Source of the DNA: Roseivirga sp. UBA6061
GTDB taxonomy: Bacteria; Bacteroidota; Bacteroidia; Cytophagales; Cyclobacteriaceae
Reading direction: 5' to 3'
NCBI GenBank assembly: GCA_002427745.1
Contig: DIYF01000106.1
Span: 29,564 to 93,563 of the forward strand
DNA length: 64,000 bases
Under the pieces are notes generated by a model, which searched no databases, was not told the origin of the DNA, and saw only the letters and a list, made by a program, of their open reading frames with translations. Shown here one piece after another: positions 8,463-17,908 of this stretch. How positions within the stretch are numbered: position 1 is the first letter of the stretch; every line of letters starts with the position of its first letter. A program made the position numbers and the translations under genes.

Positions 8463-10337
8463 TTAATCTTTAAGTATTATTCGCTTCGTAAAAGTCTGAC
8501 CGTTGCGAACGATCCGAAGCAAATATATACCTTTTTTGTTCAAGCTTAAATCGACCAAAAGCCGATCGTCCTGCTCTTCGAGTCTGAAGAGCACCTGCTT
8601 GCCGTAGCTGTCGAAAACATTGACGTTATCGGCCGAACCGGGTATGTTGACTATACCATTCGAGGGGTTGGGAAAGATATCAATCCGGGCTTCACCACCA
8701 CCAACCGGCTCTTCAAAATTGGCGGCTACTTCTTTGTCAAAACGGGGTCGCATAAGGAAACTGCCTTGCACAAACTCATTAGCTCGCCAGGTACCATCCA
8801 CGTTGAAGAACATATGTTCGCCAGAGTCATTATTCTTATCCAGCCCTACTGCCAGAAACTCATTGGTAGCCTGGGCAAAACCAATATAAATGGTGTCCTG
8901 AACAAAGATGGGAGTGTCCAGCTCATAGGCTCTCATCTCACCAATAAAGGCAGGTCTTAAGACTGAGAAGGGGTCCTGAAACAGTACAGAATCCTCTCGC
9001 TCGTTCGCCTTGATGTCTCTCCAGACCATCAGCTCAATCGGCTCGCCCGCCTGGGTAACAAATGGAAAATTGATGTCGATATGCGTGAGCAGGGCTCTTT
9101 CTTCCAGTACGTAACGATAGGCCAGTTTTCCTCCGCTCTGGTTGATGCCGGCAGCAAAGTCAGGTTCCCCGTCATCATAGGCGAAATAGTCGTCAATGGT
9201 AGTTACAATTTGTACAGTATCGTTAATTCTGTAATCGATGGACTCGATAAAAGTGGTATCGGTGCCTTCAATCCTGTCAATAAAGAAGTTGTCACCGGAT
9301 TGTATAAAGTAATTGGTTTCAAGTACCAGCGAATCAGCACTCGGGTCGAGTAAGTTATGATCGAGGACCGGTGAAGTGAAAGTCACTCGCTCAAAGGCTC
9401 CGGGTAGTGGACTGGCTACCGTACCGTCATTCAGTCTTTGTACAATGGCATTCGCTGCCCTGTCAATAACGATGGCGGAATACTGAACGGGCTGGAAAAT
9501 ATCATTCAGGTTCAGAAACTCAGCCGAGGTCTCGCGCAGATAATCTGTAGGATTGGCAAAGAACTGTTCGGTAGGCATGGCCGTATAGGGCCCTATGAGA
9601 AATGAAGGTTTGCGCGTCAGGGCTCTGTCAGGGTAAGCGATATCTCCCGGGTAGCGCCCCTCATTCAGATAGACATAATCCACCAGCCAGGTATCAAATG
9701 CTCCGGCCAGTCTGGAAAAAGACCGGAAACGGAATTGAAACTCTGTATGGAAAAAGCCGGAAGGTACTTTTATCAATTCCTGGGTGAAGTCGGGTCTTTC
9801 GTTGAGTATTCCTCCTGTCTGGTGCCATTGTGTTTGCCAGCTGCCATCGGCTCCTCTGAATTGTAGTACCAAAGAATCTTCACTGTCAGGTAATTCTCCA
9901 ATGCCGTTTACCTGCCAGAAAAAGCTGAGGTAAACAGAGTCGACCTGATCTGCACCGATCATACTCAGGTCTATGGGAATAGAGATGAGGCTGTCTGTGG
10001 GACCATTGAGGAGGCTTGTCGCATTATAGGGAGCTCCATTGGCATCTACTCCGTCAAAAAGAGCAGCATTGATCGTAGGGGCAGATACACCTGTACCATT
10101 ACTGATTCTTACATTCTGGCTGTTTACCCATTTGTCGGGAGAGGGAACGGCCCCTGCCTGAGAGAAGTCATCCCAGAAAGGAAAACCTGCACCTTCTGAA
10201 TTTTGGGGAGCATCAATATTTCTTGCAGGAAGATTTACCCGGGTTTTCCCTCTTTGGTTGGGAAGCGGTTTTTCCAGAATCTGAGCAAAGCCCTGGAAAG
10301 AGAACAGCAATAATGATATAAAAGCGAGTTGGCGCAA
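8463..10337 (-). CDS. Secreted protein with T9SS type A C-terminal sorting domain
   Basis: A 624-residue exported protein with an N-terminal signal peptide (MRQLAFISLLLFSFQGFAQ). The long central part is rich in beta structure and in Asp/Asn and has no enzyme motif that I recognise. It holds strands such as WDDFSQAG (about 56-63) and YFAYDDGEPD (about 385-394), phrases common in Bacteroidota surface proteins of unknown role. The last 80 residues are a type A sorting domain: DIFPNPSNGIVNI, then VFDSYGKQV and GIYLLRIVRNGQTFTKRIILKD. It follows the PASTA gene by 3 nt, so the two are co-transcribed. A role at the cell surface is inferred from sorting only. Confidence 0.85.
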   Translation of the reverse strand: MRQLAFISLLLFSFQGFAQILEKPLPNQRGKTRVNLPARNIDAPQNSEGAGFPFWDDFSQAGAVPSPDKWVNSQNVRISNGTGVSAPTINAALFDGVDANGAPYNATSLLNGPTDSLISIPIDLSMIGADQVDSVYLSFFWQVNGIGELPDSEDSLVLQFRGADGSWQTQWHQTGGILNERPDFTQELIKVPSGFFHTEFQFRFRSFSRLAGAFDTWLVDYVYLNEGRYPGDIAYPDRALTRKPSFLIGPYTAMPTEQFFANPTDYLRETSAEFLNLNDIFQPVQYSAIVIDRAANAIVQRLNDGTVASPLPGAFERVTFTSPVLDHNLLDPSADSLVLETNYFIQSGDNFFIDRIEGTDTTFIESIDYRINDTVQIVTTIDDYFAYDDGEPDFAAGINQSGGKLAYRYVLEERALLTHIDINFPFVTQAGEPIELMVWRDIKANEREDSVLFQDPFSVLRPAFIGEMRAYELDTPIFVQDTIYIGFAQATNEFLAVGLDKNNDSGEHMFFNVDGTWRANEFVQGSFLMRPRFDKEVAANFEEPVGGGEARIDIFPNPSNGIVNIPGSADNVNVFDSYGKQVLFRLEEQDDRLLVDLSLNKKGIYLLRIVRNGQTFTKRIILKD

Positions 10338-10340
10338 AAG

Positions 10341-11150
10341 CTATTTCATTTTGATATCATCACCTGATCCATTGTCTTCCTCCGGCTCAGTCGGTTCATC
10401 TCCATTGATCCAGATCTCAATCAGAGAGCCGGAAAGGATCATGGCCCCGACAGGTGGTCTTTGCTTATAGACTGTGTTACGAGGCAGACTGTCTACCTTG
10501 ATGTAGTTGATGACATCTAGTTTTAAACGAGAAGCCTTGATTTGAAATTTTACTTCGTCTGCAGTTTTTCCCAGAAAATCCGGAGTAGCGAAACGTTGAG
10601 AGCCTTCACCATCTCCGATTACCAGATCTACAAAAGAGCCTTTCGCCAAAGATTCCCCTTCGGTAATATCTTCTCCTTCATACTTCTGAGCCAGTACGGC
10701 ATTGGTTGCAATGTTGGGTACCATCTCAATGTCCCCCACCTTTAGTCCATGAGAAATAAGGATATCCCGGGCGTTTTGGATGTCTGTATTAATCAGGTTC
10801 GGCATTTTCACCTTGGGAGGCACTGTGGCGTTCAGAGAAAGGTAAATCTTCCGGTTTTCTTTCACCTTGGCTCCCGCTTTGGGATTCTGCGTCAGGATGG
10901 CCAGAGGGTCATACTGCTCCGAATAACCGGAATCTGCCATAATCTCATAGCGAAGGTTGCGCTGCGTAACATACTCATCCAGGTCTTCATAAGACATGCC
11001 CACCAGTTCCGGTACCGTAATGGTCTCCCCATGGTTGGTGGTAGAAGGAAGGTAGATGTAGAAAAAGAATACGATCATGATGGTGGCTATACCCACCATG
11101 ATACCTATGTTTTTAAGAAAGCTGTAGAAAGTGAAAGGCTTGTTACTCAT
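10341..11150 (-). CDS. Membrane-anchored PASTA-domain protein
   Basis: A 269-residue protein with one transmembrane helix (about 15-34) and three PASTA domains in the periplasm (about 43-108, 113-178, 187-252). Each begins with a [VM]P.L or TPDFLG turn and ends in a short G-S/N-x-[IV]-x-[IL] strand. The C-terminus is acidic (EPTEPEEDNGSGDD). PASTA domains bind peptidoglycan or beta-lactams in PBPs and Ser/Thr kinases, but no kinase or transpeptidase is fused here, so this is a stand-alone form. It is common in Bacteroidota and often lies close to ribosome or cell-wall genes. It starts a likely operon with the sorting-domain protein and rhodanese. Confidence 0.88.
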   Translation of the reverse strand: MSNKPFTFYSFLKNIGIMVGIATIMIVFFFYIYLPSTTNHGETITVPELVGMSYEDLDEYVTQRNLRYEIMADSGYSEQYDPLAILTQNPKAGAKVKENRKIYLSLNATVPPKVKMPNLINTDIQNARDILISHGLKVGDIEMVPNIATNAVLAQKYEGEDITEGESLAKGSFVDLVIGDGEGSQRFATPDFLGKTADEVKFQIKASRLKLDVINYIKVDSLPRNTVYKQRPPVGAMILSGSLIEIWINGDEPTEPEEDNGSGDDIKMK

Positions 11151-11343
11151 ACTGTTTGTTCGTTACCCGATCGTTCATTGCTTGCTTCCCTCCAAACCAA
11201 CGAAAGAATATGCCTGACTATATTCCCGATGGTACAAAATTCATAAAAAATGAATGATCACAAAGATAGATTTTATTGGCACAATTGCCCAAACAAAGAT
11301 GAGCCCCCTTCAGGTGGCCGACATAGTAGCCGGGATCATAAAA

Positions 11344-11371
11344 AAAGCACAACCCATTGGCTGTGCTTTGT
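11344..11371 (-). terminator. Intrinsic terminator of the mrp-nfu operon
   Basis: On the minus strand AAAGCACAGCC and GGTTGTGCTTT pair around an AATG loop (11344-11369), followed by a T run opposite 11338-11346. It lies 27 nt after the nfu stop. Confidence 0.8.
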
Positions 11372-11395
11372 ATATTTTTAATCTCACTCAGGATA

Positions 11396-11632
11396 TCAGA
11401 CTGTTGCTACATTTACAGCCTCAACTCCTGTGATTTCAGGTATTTCTTTTTTAATGGCTTCTTCCACACCGGCCTTCATCGTCATAGGAGACATAGGACA
11501 ACTGCCACAGGCACCCAGCAGCTCCAGTCGTACCACAAGATCTTCTGTTATTTCCAGCACCTTTACATCGCCTCCGTCAGCTACCAAAAAGGGTCTGATT
11601 TTCTCTAATGCCGCTTCTACTCTTTCTATCAT
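11396..11632 (-). CDS. NifU-type iron-sulfur scaffold/carrier (Nfu)
   Basis: A 78-residue protein consisting only of the NifU C-terminal domain. It has VADGGDVKV (17-25) and the cluster-binding CGSCPMS (42-48), whose CxxC Cys pair holds a 4Fe-4S cluster shared between two subunits. It delivers Fe-S clusters to client enzymes. It is 19 nt downstream of the Mrp ATPase, with which it shares a terminator, so the two carriers form one operon. Its length is typical of the short Nfu class. Confidence 0.93.
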   Translation of the reverse strand: MIERVEAALEKIRPFLVADGGDVKVLEITEDLVVRLELLGACGSCPMSPMTMKAGVEEAIKKEIPEITGVEAVNVATV

Positions 11633-11651
11633 GCTTAATCAAATATAACAG

Positions 11652-12746
11652 TTAAACCTTTAACTCTACCTTTTTAGTTTCCGCTTTACTCGCATTTCTT
11701 ATGGCTACACGCTGAGCCACAGACTGAGCCAGCTCTTCAAAGGCCTCGCTGGTGATAGAATCCTGCATGACAGCAGGGTAACCCAAATCACCCGCTTCGC
11801 GGATTCCCTGTACCAATGGTACTTCTCCAAGAAAAGGCACATCAAACTTCTCTGCCATGCGTCTGCCGCCACCCTGACCGAAAATATAATACCTGTTATC
11901 AGGCAGTTCTTCCGGGGTGAAAAAGGCCATGTTTTCAACTACCCCCAGTACCGGAACGTTGATCTGAGCTTGTTTGAACATTTGAAGACCTTTCTGTGCA
12001 TCGGCTATGGCCACTTTCTGTGGGGTGGTTACCAGCACGGCCCCCGTTACCGGTACAGTTTGTACCAGGGTAAGGTGAATGTCACTGGTGCCGGGAGGCA
12101 AATCAATCAGGAGGTAATCCAACTCGCCCCAGTCGGTATCTCCGATAAACTGCTTCAGGGCACTACTGGCCATAGGGCCTCTCCAGACCACCGCATTTTC
12201 AGCAGGAGTAAGAAAACCTATGGAGATCAGTTTTACACCATATTGTTCAATGGGGACAATCAGGTTTTTGTCTCCCTCTTTGCGAATGCTAGGCTGCTCA
12301 TGCTCACAGTTAAACATAGTGGGCATGGACGGACCGAAGATATCAGCATCGATAATCCCGACACTGGCACCAGAGCGGGCCAGGGCCACGGCCAGGTTGG
12401 CGGTAACCGTAGATTTACCTACACCGCCTTTGCCGGAAGCCACCGCAATAATGTTCTTTACTCCCGGTAAAAGAGGAGCATTGTCACGGGTAGAGGTCAC
12501 ATGAGAACTCATATTGATGCTGACCTCTACATCTTCTCCCACATAAGTCGCTATAGCTTTCAGGCAGTCATTCTTGATCACTTCCTTCAGCGGACAGGCA
12601 GGAGTCGTCAGCATGACGGTAAAAGAGAGTTTATTCCCTTCAATCTCAATATCCTGAATCATGTTAAGCGTTACCAGATCCTTTTTGATATCCGGATCAT
12701 CCACATGTCTCAGGGCCTTCAGTACATTCTCTTTAGTCAATGCCAT
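11652..12746 (-). CDS. mrp: Mrp/ApbC-family Fe-S cluster carrier ATPase
   Basis: A 364-residue P-loop protein of the NBP35/Mrp family. It has an N-terminal MIP18 (DUF59) domain (about 1-80), then a deviant Walker A GKGGVGKST (about 105-113), the DADIFGPS motif and DLPPGTSDIHL. It carries Fe-S clusters to apo-proteins. I start it at MALTKEN (12746); an ATG-like codon 21 nt upstream is less likely. The CPxC pair that bridges the cluster in ApbC dimers is absent: the corresponding segment reads ENMAFFTPEELPDNRYY. I recall the same form in other Bacteroidota. The Nfu gene follows at 19 nt. Confidence 0.92.
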   Translation of the reverse strand: MALTKENVLKALRHVDDPDIKKDLVTLNMIQDIEIEGNKLSFTVMLTTPACPLKEVIKNDCLKAIATYVGEDVEVSINMSSHVTSTRDNAPLLPGVKNIIAVASGKGGVGKSTVTANLAVALARSGASVGIIDADIFGPSMPTMFNCEHEQPSIRKEGDKNLIVPIEQYGVKLISIGFLTPAENAVVWRGPMASSALKQFIGDTDWGELDYLLIDLPPGTSDIHLTLVQTVPVTGAVLVTTPQKVAIADAQKGLQMFKQAQINVPVLGVVENMAFFTPEELPDNRYYIFGQGGGRRMAEKFDVPFLGEVPLVQGIREAGDLGYPAVMQDSITSEAFEELAQSVAQRVAIRNASKAETKKVELKV

Positions 12747-12934
12747 ATCTCTCACTTTGCGCTGCAAATTAAGTGCATTCCTGTCAATCTGTCTAATCGA
12801 TTTATATCATTAACCCGACTGACATTTATCTGAGCTGTGTCTGGTTTACCAGACAGACAGAATTCACTAAACCTGAGCTTCAATATTAACACAAGTTCCC
12901 TGAAATGGTTCAACGGTTTTCTCTCGAAAGCCTC

Positions 12935-12942
12935 TATATTTG
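12935..12942 (+). promoter_or_regulatory. Bacteroidota -7 promoter element of dnaG
   Basis: TATATTTG fits the TAnnTTTG element of the phylum. It ends 10 nt before the ATG, so transcription would start only a few bases ahead of the start codon, giving a nearly leaderless mRNA. Confidence 0.5.
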
Positions 12943-12952
12943 ATGTCCCATT

Positions 12953-14878
12953 ATGGCCATCAGTAACGAGACGATCAACGAGATAAAAACCCGCGCAGAT
13001 ATTCTGGAAGTGGTGGGTGATTTCGTGGACCTGAAAAAGGCAGGGAGCAGCTACAGAGGACTGAGTCCTTTTACCAATGAAAAAACGCCCTCCTTTTACG
13101 TTTCACCCAGCAAGGAGATATACAAATGCTTTAGTTCCGGTAAAGGCGGAGACGCCATTTCCTTCATCATGGAGCTTGAGGGCATCAACTATATAGAAGC
13201 GCTCAAATACCTGGCAAATAAATACGGTATTGAAGTAGAGGAAGAAGAGCAGACGGATGAGCAGATTCAGGCCCAGAACGAGCGTGAGTCTCTGTTCATT
13301 ATTCTCAATTTCGCCAAGGACTACTTCGTGGAGACGCTTTGGGAGCATGAAGAAGGAAAGTCCATAGGCCTGAGCTATTTCAAGGAACGCGGATTCAGCG
13401 AAGAGACGATCAGGAAATTTGACCTGGGCTACAGCCTTGATACCTGGGACGGCTTTATGAAAGCCGCGGAGAAGAAAGGGTTTAAGCGTGAGATCATGGA
13501 GAAGGCAGGGCTTATTCTGGCTTCAGAAAACAAGACCTACGATCGCTTTCGCGGACGGGTTATGTTTCCCATACATAACGTAGCCGGAAAGGCCATCGCT
13601 TTTGGCGCCAGGATTCTTACCAACAATAAGAAGCAGCCTAAGTACATAAACTCTCCTGAAACAGAGGTTTACCATAAGAGTAATATTGTCTATGGTATCC
13701 ATCAGGCCAAAAAGGAGATTCGCAATGCTGACCTGTGCTATCTGGTAGAAGGATACACAGATGTAATCTCCATGCATCAGTCTGGTGTGGAGAATGTGGT
13801 GTCTTCTTCCGGTACCTCTCTTACCAAGGAACAGATTCAGCTCATTGGTCGCTACACCAAAAACATCACAGTTCTTTACGATGGTGATAATGCGGGTATC
13901 AAGGCCTCATTCAGAGGGATTGACCTTATCCTGGAGCATGACCTGGATGTAAAGGCTGTCGTTTTTCCGGAAGGAGAAGACCCTGACAGCTTCTCACGCA
14001 GTATGAGCTCCGAGGCTTTTACGGATTACCTCAAAGAGAACGCGAAAGATTTTATCACCTTCAAGACCAACGTACTTACGGATGGGGGCAAGAAGGTGGA
14101 CCCTGCCAGCAAGGTACAGGTAATTCGGGATGTGATTGCCAGTATCGCCCTGATTCCGGATGGGATCAAACGCTCTGTGTATATCCAGTCCTGTGCGCAT
14201 CAGCTGGATATTGAGGAGCAGGTGCTGCTCTCAGAGCTCAATAAGCTGCTGATTACGAAGCAGCAAAAGGAGAGCCAGCAAAGATTCAGGGAAAATGAGC
14301 AGGTCGAAGCAGCCAATTACCCCCCTGAACCCGTACAGGAAGAAGTCAAAGAAACGCAGTATGCTTCCTTCTATGTAGAAAGGGAAACATTGCGCATGCT
14401 TGTCAATTATGGCGCAGAGGCTTTTGATGAAGAAACTACGATTGCTCAGTTTATTGTTGACGAAACCGGAGATATCAGTTTTCAGGATCCCATGATTGGT
14501 AAAGCCATTGGTATGGCCGGGAGTATGCTGGAAGCGGGACAAAAGATTGGCCCTGATCAGTTTATCGGCCCACAGGACCCCAACATGAGTCAACTGGTGA
14601 TTGATATGCTGGAGTTGAAGCACTTTATCAGCGATGGCTGGAAAGACAAGCATAAAATTGACACGGTGCATGAGTCAGAAGACTTGCCGGAAGCCACCTT
14701 TAAGGTAGTGTTGCGCCTGAAAAGAAAAAAGCTCGAAGAGCTGCTGATAAAGACAGAAGAAGACTTGAAATCCAACAAAAACCCACTGGAGCAGGACGAG
14801 CTCATGAAAATATACATCCACTATAAAAGGCTTTTTGATGAGGTTGGTAAGCAGCTTGGCATCGTGGTGGCCAAGTGA
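12953..14878 (+). CDS. dnaG: DNA primase DnaG
   Basis: A 641-residue primase that makes RNA primers at the replication fork. Domain order: N-terminal zinc-finger-like fold (1-100), the RNA-polymerase core with Toprim motifs LVEGYTDV (about 263-270) and LYDGDNAG (about 307-314), then a helicase-binding C-terminal part. GLSPFTNEKTPSF and IYKCFSSGKGGD (37-67) align exactly with the CHC2 zinc motif, yet three of the four ligands are replaced (S38, T41 and S62; only C59 remains). So this primase probably does not bind zinc there. Otherwise length and motifs are normal. The gene stands alone with its own promoter. Confidence 0.95.
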   Translation: MAISNETINEIKTRADILEVVGDFVDLKKAGSSYRGLSPFTNEKTPSFYVSPSKEIYKCFSSGKGGDAISFIMELEGINYIEALKYLANKYGIEVEEEEQTDEQIQAQNERESLFIILNFAKDYFVETLWEHEEGKSIGLSYFKERGFSEETIRKFDLGYSLDTWDGFMKAAEKKGFKREIMEKAGLILASENKTYDRFRGRVMFPIHNVAGKAIAFGARILTNNKKQPKYINSPETEVYHKSNIVYGIHQAKKEIRNADLCYLVEGYTDVISMHQSGVENVVSSSGTSLTKEQIQLIGRYTKNITVLYDGDNAGIKASFRGIDLILEHDLDVKAVVFPEGEDPDSFSRSMSSEAFTDYLKENAKDFITFKTNVLTDGGKKVDPASKVQVIRDVIASIALIPDGIKRSVYIQSCAHQLDIEEQVLLSELNKLLITKQQKESQQRFRENEQVEAANYPPEPVQEEVKETQYASFYVERETLRMLVNYGAEAFDEETTIAQFIVDETGDISFQDPMIGKAIGMAGSMLEAGQKIGPDQFIGPQDPNMSQLVIDMLELKHFISDGWKDKHKIDTVHESEDLPEATFKVVLRLKRKKLEELLIKTEEDLKSNKNPLEQDELMKIYIHYKRLFDEVGKQLGIVVAK

Positions 14879-14901
14879 TTTTTTAACAATACTTTCCTTA
14901 T

Positions 14902-14909
14902 TACATTTG
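14902..14909 (+). promoter_or_regulatory. Bacteroidota -7 promoter element of ribB(A)
   Basis: TACATTTG matches TAnnTTTG, 19 nt before the ATG at 14929, with a T-rich stretch upstream (14880-14884). Confidence 0.5.
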
Positions 14910-14928
14910 CCTGACTTAAGAAAAACGC

Positions 14929-16059
14929 ATGTCTGAGAAAATCCAGCTTGACCCGATTGAAGATGCTATTGAAGCCATCAAAAACGGAGAGGTCATCATC
15001 GTTGTTGATGATGAGGACAGAGAGAATGAAGGTGACTTCATTTGTGCTGCCGAGAAAATAACCCCTGAAATTGTCAACTTTATGGCTACGCACGGGAGAG
15101 GACTCCTTTGTGCGCCTCTCGTAGCGGAGCGTTGTGATGAACTGGACCTGGATCTGATGGTAGGAAAGAACACCGTCTTACACGAAACACCTTTTACGGT
15201 GTCTGTAGATCTCATCGGTCATGGCTGTACCACAGGTATTTCTGCCAGCGATCGGGCTAAAACCATCCAGGCACTGGTGAATGATGAAACCAGACCGGAG
15301 GATTTAGGACGACCCGGACATATCTTTCCGTTGCGGGCCAAAAGGGGAGGTGTACTCCGAAGAACCGGCCATACAGAAGCAGCTGTTGATTTTGCCAGGC
15401 TGGCCGGACTGAAACCCGGGGGTGTACTGATCGAAATCATGAACGAGGATGGTACCATGGCCAGGCTCCCTGACCTCAAGAAGGTAGCCGAGCGCTTCAA
15501 TCTGAAACTGGTATCAATAGAAGATCTGATTTCTTACCGAATAGAGCAGGAAAGTCTCATAGAACGTGCCGTGGGCGTAGACTTACCCACAGAGTATGGT
15601 GATTTTCACCTGCAGGCCTACAAGCAAATCAACTCTGAAGAAATCCACCTGGCCATTACCAAGGGAGAGTGGGAGCCTGATGAGCCGGTACTGGTGAGAG
15701 TACACTCTTCCAGCACCCTGGGAGATATCTTTGGTTTTACCCGCGATACAGGAAACCCTATTAAGTACGCGATGCAAATGATTGAGCAGGAAGGGAAAGG
15801 CGTGGTACTCTACATGAATCAGGGTGCCCGCGGTTCCAGGCTACTGGATGAACTCGACAGCTTAAAGAGCTCTGGCAGTGCTGAGGGCAGGTTTGGCGTA
15901 AAAATGGACCGCAAAGATTATGGCGTGGGCGCTCAGATTCTCAGAGATCTGGGAGTGAAAAATTTACGCCTGATTTCAAACAATCCTCAGAAGAGAGTAG
16001 GGTTGGTTGGCTATGGTTTGGAAATCAGCGAATATGTAGCTTTGCAGACCAAAAACTAG
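14929..16059 (+). CDS. ribB: 3,4-dihydroxy-2-butanone-4-phosphate synthase with degenerate GTP cyclohydrolase II domain
   Basis: A 376-residue riboflavin-pathway protein built like RibBA. The N-terminal half (1-205) is an intact DHBP synthase: [10 protein letters not shown] (27-36), THGRGLLC (54-61) and [17 protein letters not shown] (144-160). It makes the four-carbon unit of riboflavin from ribulose-5-phosphate. The C-terminal half keeps the RibA fold (VRVHS...[34 protein letters not shown]). But all three zinc Cys are gone (the RCDCG loop reads TRDTGNP, about 271-277) and the catalytic QEGRG segment reads NQGARGSR (297-304). I therefore expect only RibB activity, with GTP cyclohydrolase II encoded elsewhere. 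Confidence 0.9.
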   Translation: MSEKIQLDPIEDAIEAIKNGEVIIVVDDEDRENEGDFICAAEKITPEIVNFMATHGRGLLCAPLVAERCDELDLDLMVGKNTVLHETPFTVSVDLIGHGCTTGISASDRAKTIQALVNDETRPEDLGRPGHIFPLRAKRGGVLRRTGHTEAAVDFARLAGLKPGGVLIEIMNEDGTMARLPDLKKVAERFNLKLVSIEDLISYRIEQESLIERAVGVDLPTEYGDFHLQAYKQINSEEIHLAITKGEWEPDEPVLVRVHSSSTLGDIFGFTRDTGNPIKYAMQMIEQEGKGVVLYMNQGARGSRLLDELDSLKSSGSAEGRFGVKMDRKDYGVGAQILRDLGVKNLRLISNNPQKRVGLVGYGLEISEYVALQTKN

Positions 16060-16098
16060 GTTTTTACATAAACATTTCGTTTTTTCAATCGTTTGCAT

Positions 16099-16770
16099 AT
16101 GTATATGAAACGGTTGATAGTCACACTTTTGTTGATTTCATCTGCCTTTCAGGTAGAGGGGCAGAATTTTCCATCACAGCAATGGCATCCGGGGGTAGTA
16201 CACCTCAATAATGACAGTTATGTAGTTGGAGAGGTTAAATACGATTTGGATCATGATGCAGTACAGGTAAACATCAATGGCACTACCAAGACCTATTCTT
16301 CTCAGCAGGTAGCTTCATTCAAGATCAGACCAAAGCGTCAAAAGAATTTCAGACACTTCTTTACACTGCCTTACGAAAATAAGACGGGTCATAAAACCCC
16401 TCGATTCTTTGAAGTGGTGGTAGAGGGCAGGTCTACACTGCTGGCCAGAGAGTATGTGGCCACGGTGAGTGCCCGGAACAATACCTTACGTCAGACCAGA
16501 AGGATAGGCCTTAACAATCCGTCCAACAGAAACCTGGGAGGTGGTACACGCACGATACTGGCGCATCGCCTGTATATTGTCAACCTGGATGGTAAAATCC
16601 ACAAGCTGACAGGCCGTAAAAAGGATTTGTTCTATGTGCTCGAAGGGCACAATGAGGACCTCAAGTCCTTCATTAAAAAAGAGCGCATCAGGCTGGACAA
16701 AATCAACGACATGGCACGCCTTGTCGGGCATTATAACTCCATCAGCACTGAGCAGTCACGCGCTTATTAA
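16099..16770 (+). CDS. Secreted protein of unknown function
   Basis: About 223 residues with a signal peptide (MKRLIVTLLLISSAFQVEGQ); the start is either ATG at 16099 or ATG at 16105. The mature chain opens with beta strands of the pattern DSYVVGEVKYDLDHDAVQV and SSQQVASFKI, which I have seen in many small exported Bacteroidota proteins. The rest is Lys/Arg-rich, with a charged C-terminal helix (DLKSFIKKERIRLDKIND). I recognise no enzyme motif. It lies 40 nt after ribB and before surE, but no functional link is visible. Confidence 0.7.
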   Translation: MYMKRLIVTLLLISSAFQVEGQNFPSQQWHPGVVHLNNDSYVVGEVKYDLDHDAVQVNINGTTKTYSSQQVASFKIRPKRQKNFRHFFTLPYENKTGHKTPRFFEVVVEGRSTLLAREYVATVSARNNTLRQTRRIGLNNPSNRNLGGGTRTILAHRLYIVNLDGKIHKLTGRKKDLFYVLEGHNEDLKSFIKKERIRLDKINDMARLVGHYNSISTEQSRAY

Positions 16771-16920
16771 TCTTCCTGTTTGCTGCCGCAGAGCTGTCTG
16801 GCAGGGTCGGTGAACCAGATCACGATACCCCTTTAAGAACATGCGAAAAAAACTGCTTTTTTCGTTGCGAATGTAACTGAGCTTTCGAACTTGGACATTC
16901 AAATTTAGCCCTCCCGAATT

Positions 16921-17697
16921 ATGTCCAGACCTTTGATATTAATCTCCAATGACGATGGTATTACCTCACGCGGCATCCGTGTACTGGTAGAAGTAATGGC
17001 CGAACTGGGAGAGGTGGTAGTGGTAGCACCTGATAGCCCGCAGTCAGGTATGGGGCATGCCATTACCATTGGCGATACCCTTCGCTTATTTGAGACAAAT
17101 CTTTTTCAGGACCTTGAAGTGATTTCCTACAAGTGTTCCGGTACGCCCGCGGACTGTATTAAGCTGGCAAAGCATCATGTTTTCAAAGACCGCAGTCCGG
17201 ACCTTGTGGTCAGTGGCATTAATCATGGAAGTAATCTGGCGGTGAGTGTACTTTATTCAGGTACTATGTCAGCTGCCATGGAGGGTGCCATTGAGGGCTT
17301 CCCGTCCATAGGGTTCAGCCTCTGTGACTTTTCTCATAAGGCCGACTTTGAACATACCCGTGAGCCGGTCAGGCATATCGCCAATGAAGTATTGACGAAA
17401 GGCCTGGCCAAAGGCATTGCGCTGAACGTAAACATTCCTCCCAAGCAGAATGAAAAGCTGAGAGGGATAAAAGTATGCCGACAGGCCCGGGCTCACTGGG
17501 AAGAGGAGTTTGATCAGCGAAAAGATCCTTACGGCCGACCCTACTTCTGGTTATCCGGCAACTTTGTCAATAATGATAAGGGAGAGGATACGGATGTGTG
17601 GGCCGTTGATCACAACTATGTATCCATAGTACCTTGTCAATATGATATGACAGCCCATCACACCATTGCCCAGATCAATGATGAGTGGGACGTGTAA
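16921..17697 (+). CDS. surE: 5'/3'-nucleotidase SurE
   Basis: A 258-residue metal-dependent phosphatase acting on nucleoside monophosphates and short polyphosphate. The N-terminal ISNDDGITSRGI (7-18) gives the two metal-binding Asp residues. Further family signatures are VAPDSPQSGMGHAIT (about 35-49), CSGTPADCIKLA (about 71-82), VSGINHGSNLAVSVLYSGTMSAAMEG (metal Asn and substrate loop) and the C-terminal HNYVSIVPCQYDMTAH. All ligands are present and length is typical. It is a single gene, with about 150 nt on the upstream side and 211 nt on the downstream side. Confidence 0.96.
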   Translation: MSRPLILISNDDGITSRGIRVLVEVMAELGEVVVVAPDSPQSGMGHAITIGDTLRLFETNLFQDLEVISYKCSGTPADCIKLAKHHVFKDRSPDLVVSGINHGSNLAVSVLYSGTMSAAMEGAIEGFPSIGFSLCDFSHKADFEHTREPVRHIANEVLTKGLAKGIALNVNIPPKQNEKLRGIKVCRQARAHWEEEFDQRKDPYGRPYFWLSGNFVNNDKGEDTDVWAVDHNYVSIVPCQYDMTAHHTIAQINDEWDV

Positions 17698-17908
17698 CCT
17701 GATAGCTCATATATTTTCGATTACACTCCCTGGTGTATCTTCTCAACTTTGGCTTGTTCGGTAATTTGTTTTCAGAAAGTTCCACCGGATATCACTTTTC
17801 ATGAAAGGTTAACAGTGCCTTTGATTCTTAATGCTGTCATAGCAATGCACTAACGCTGCCACAATGCGCCCGATGTAATTTTCGGCCTTTAAAAGCAAAA
17901 GGACGAAA

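Noticed and set aside
16086..16095. CAATCGTTTG, one mismatch from the glgE/CBM48 palindrome
   Set aside because: It lies right at the start of an unrelated secreted-protein gene and is not symmetric, so a chance match is more likely.
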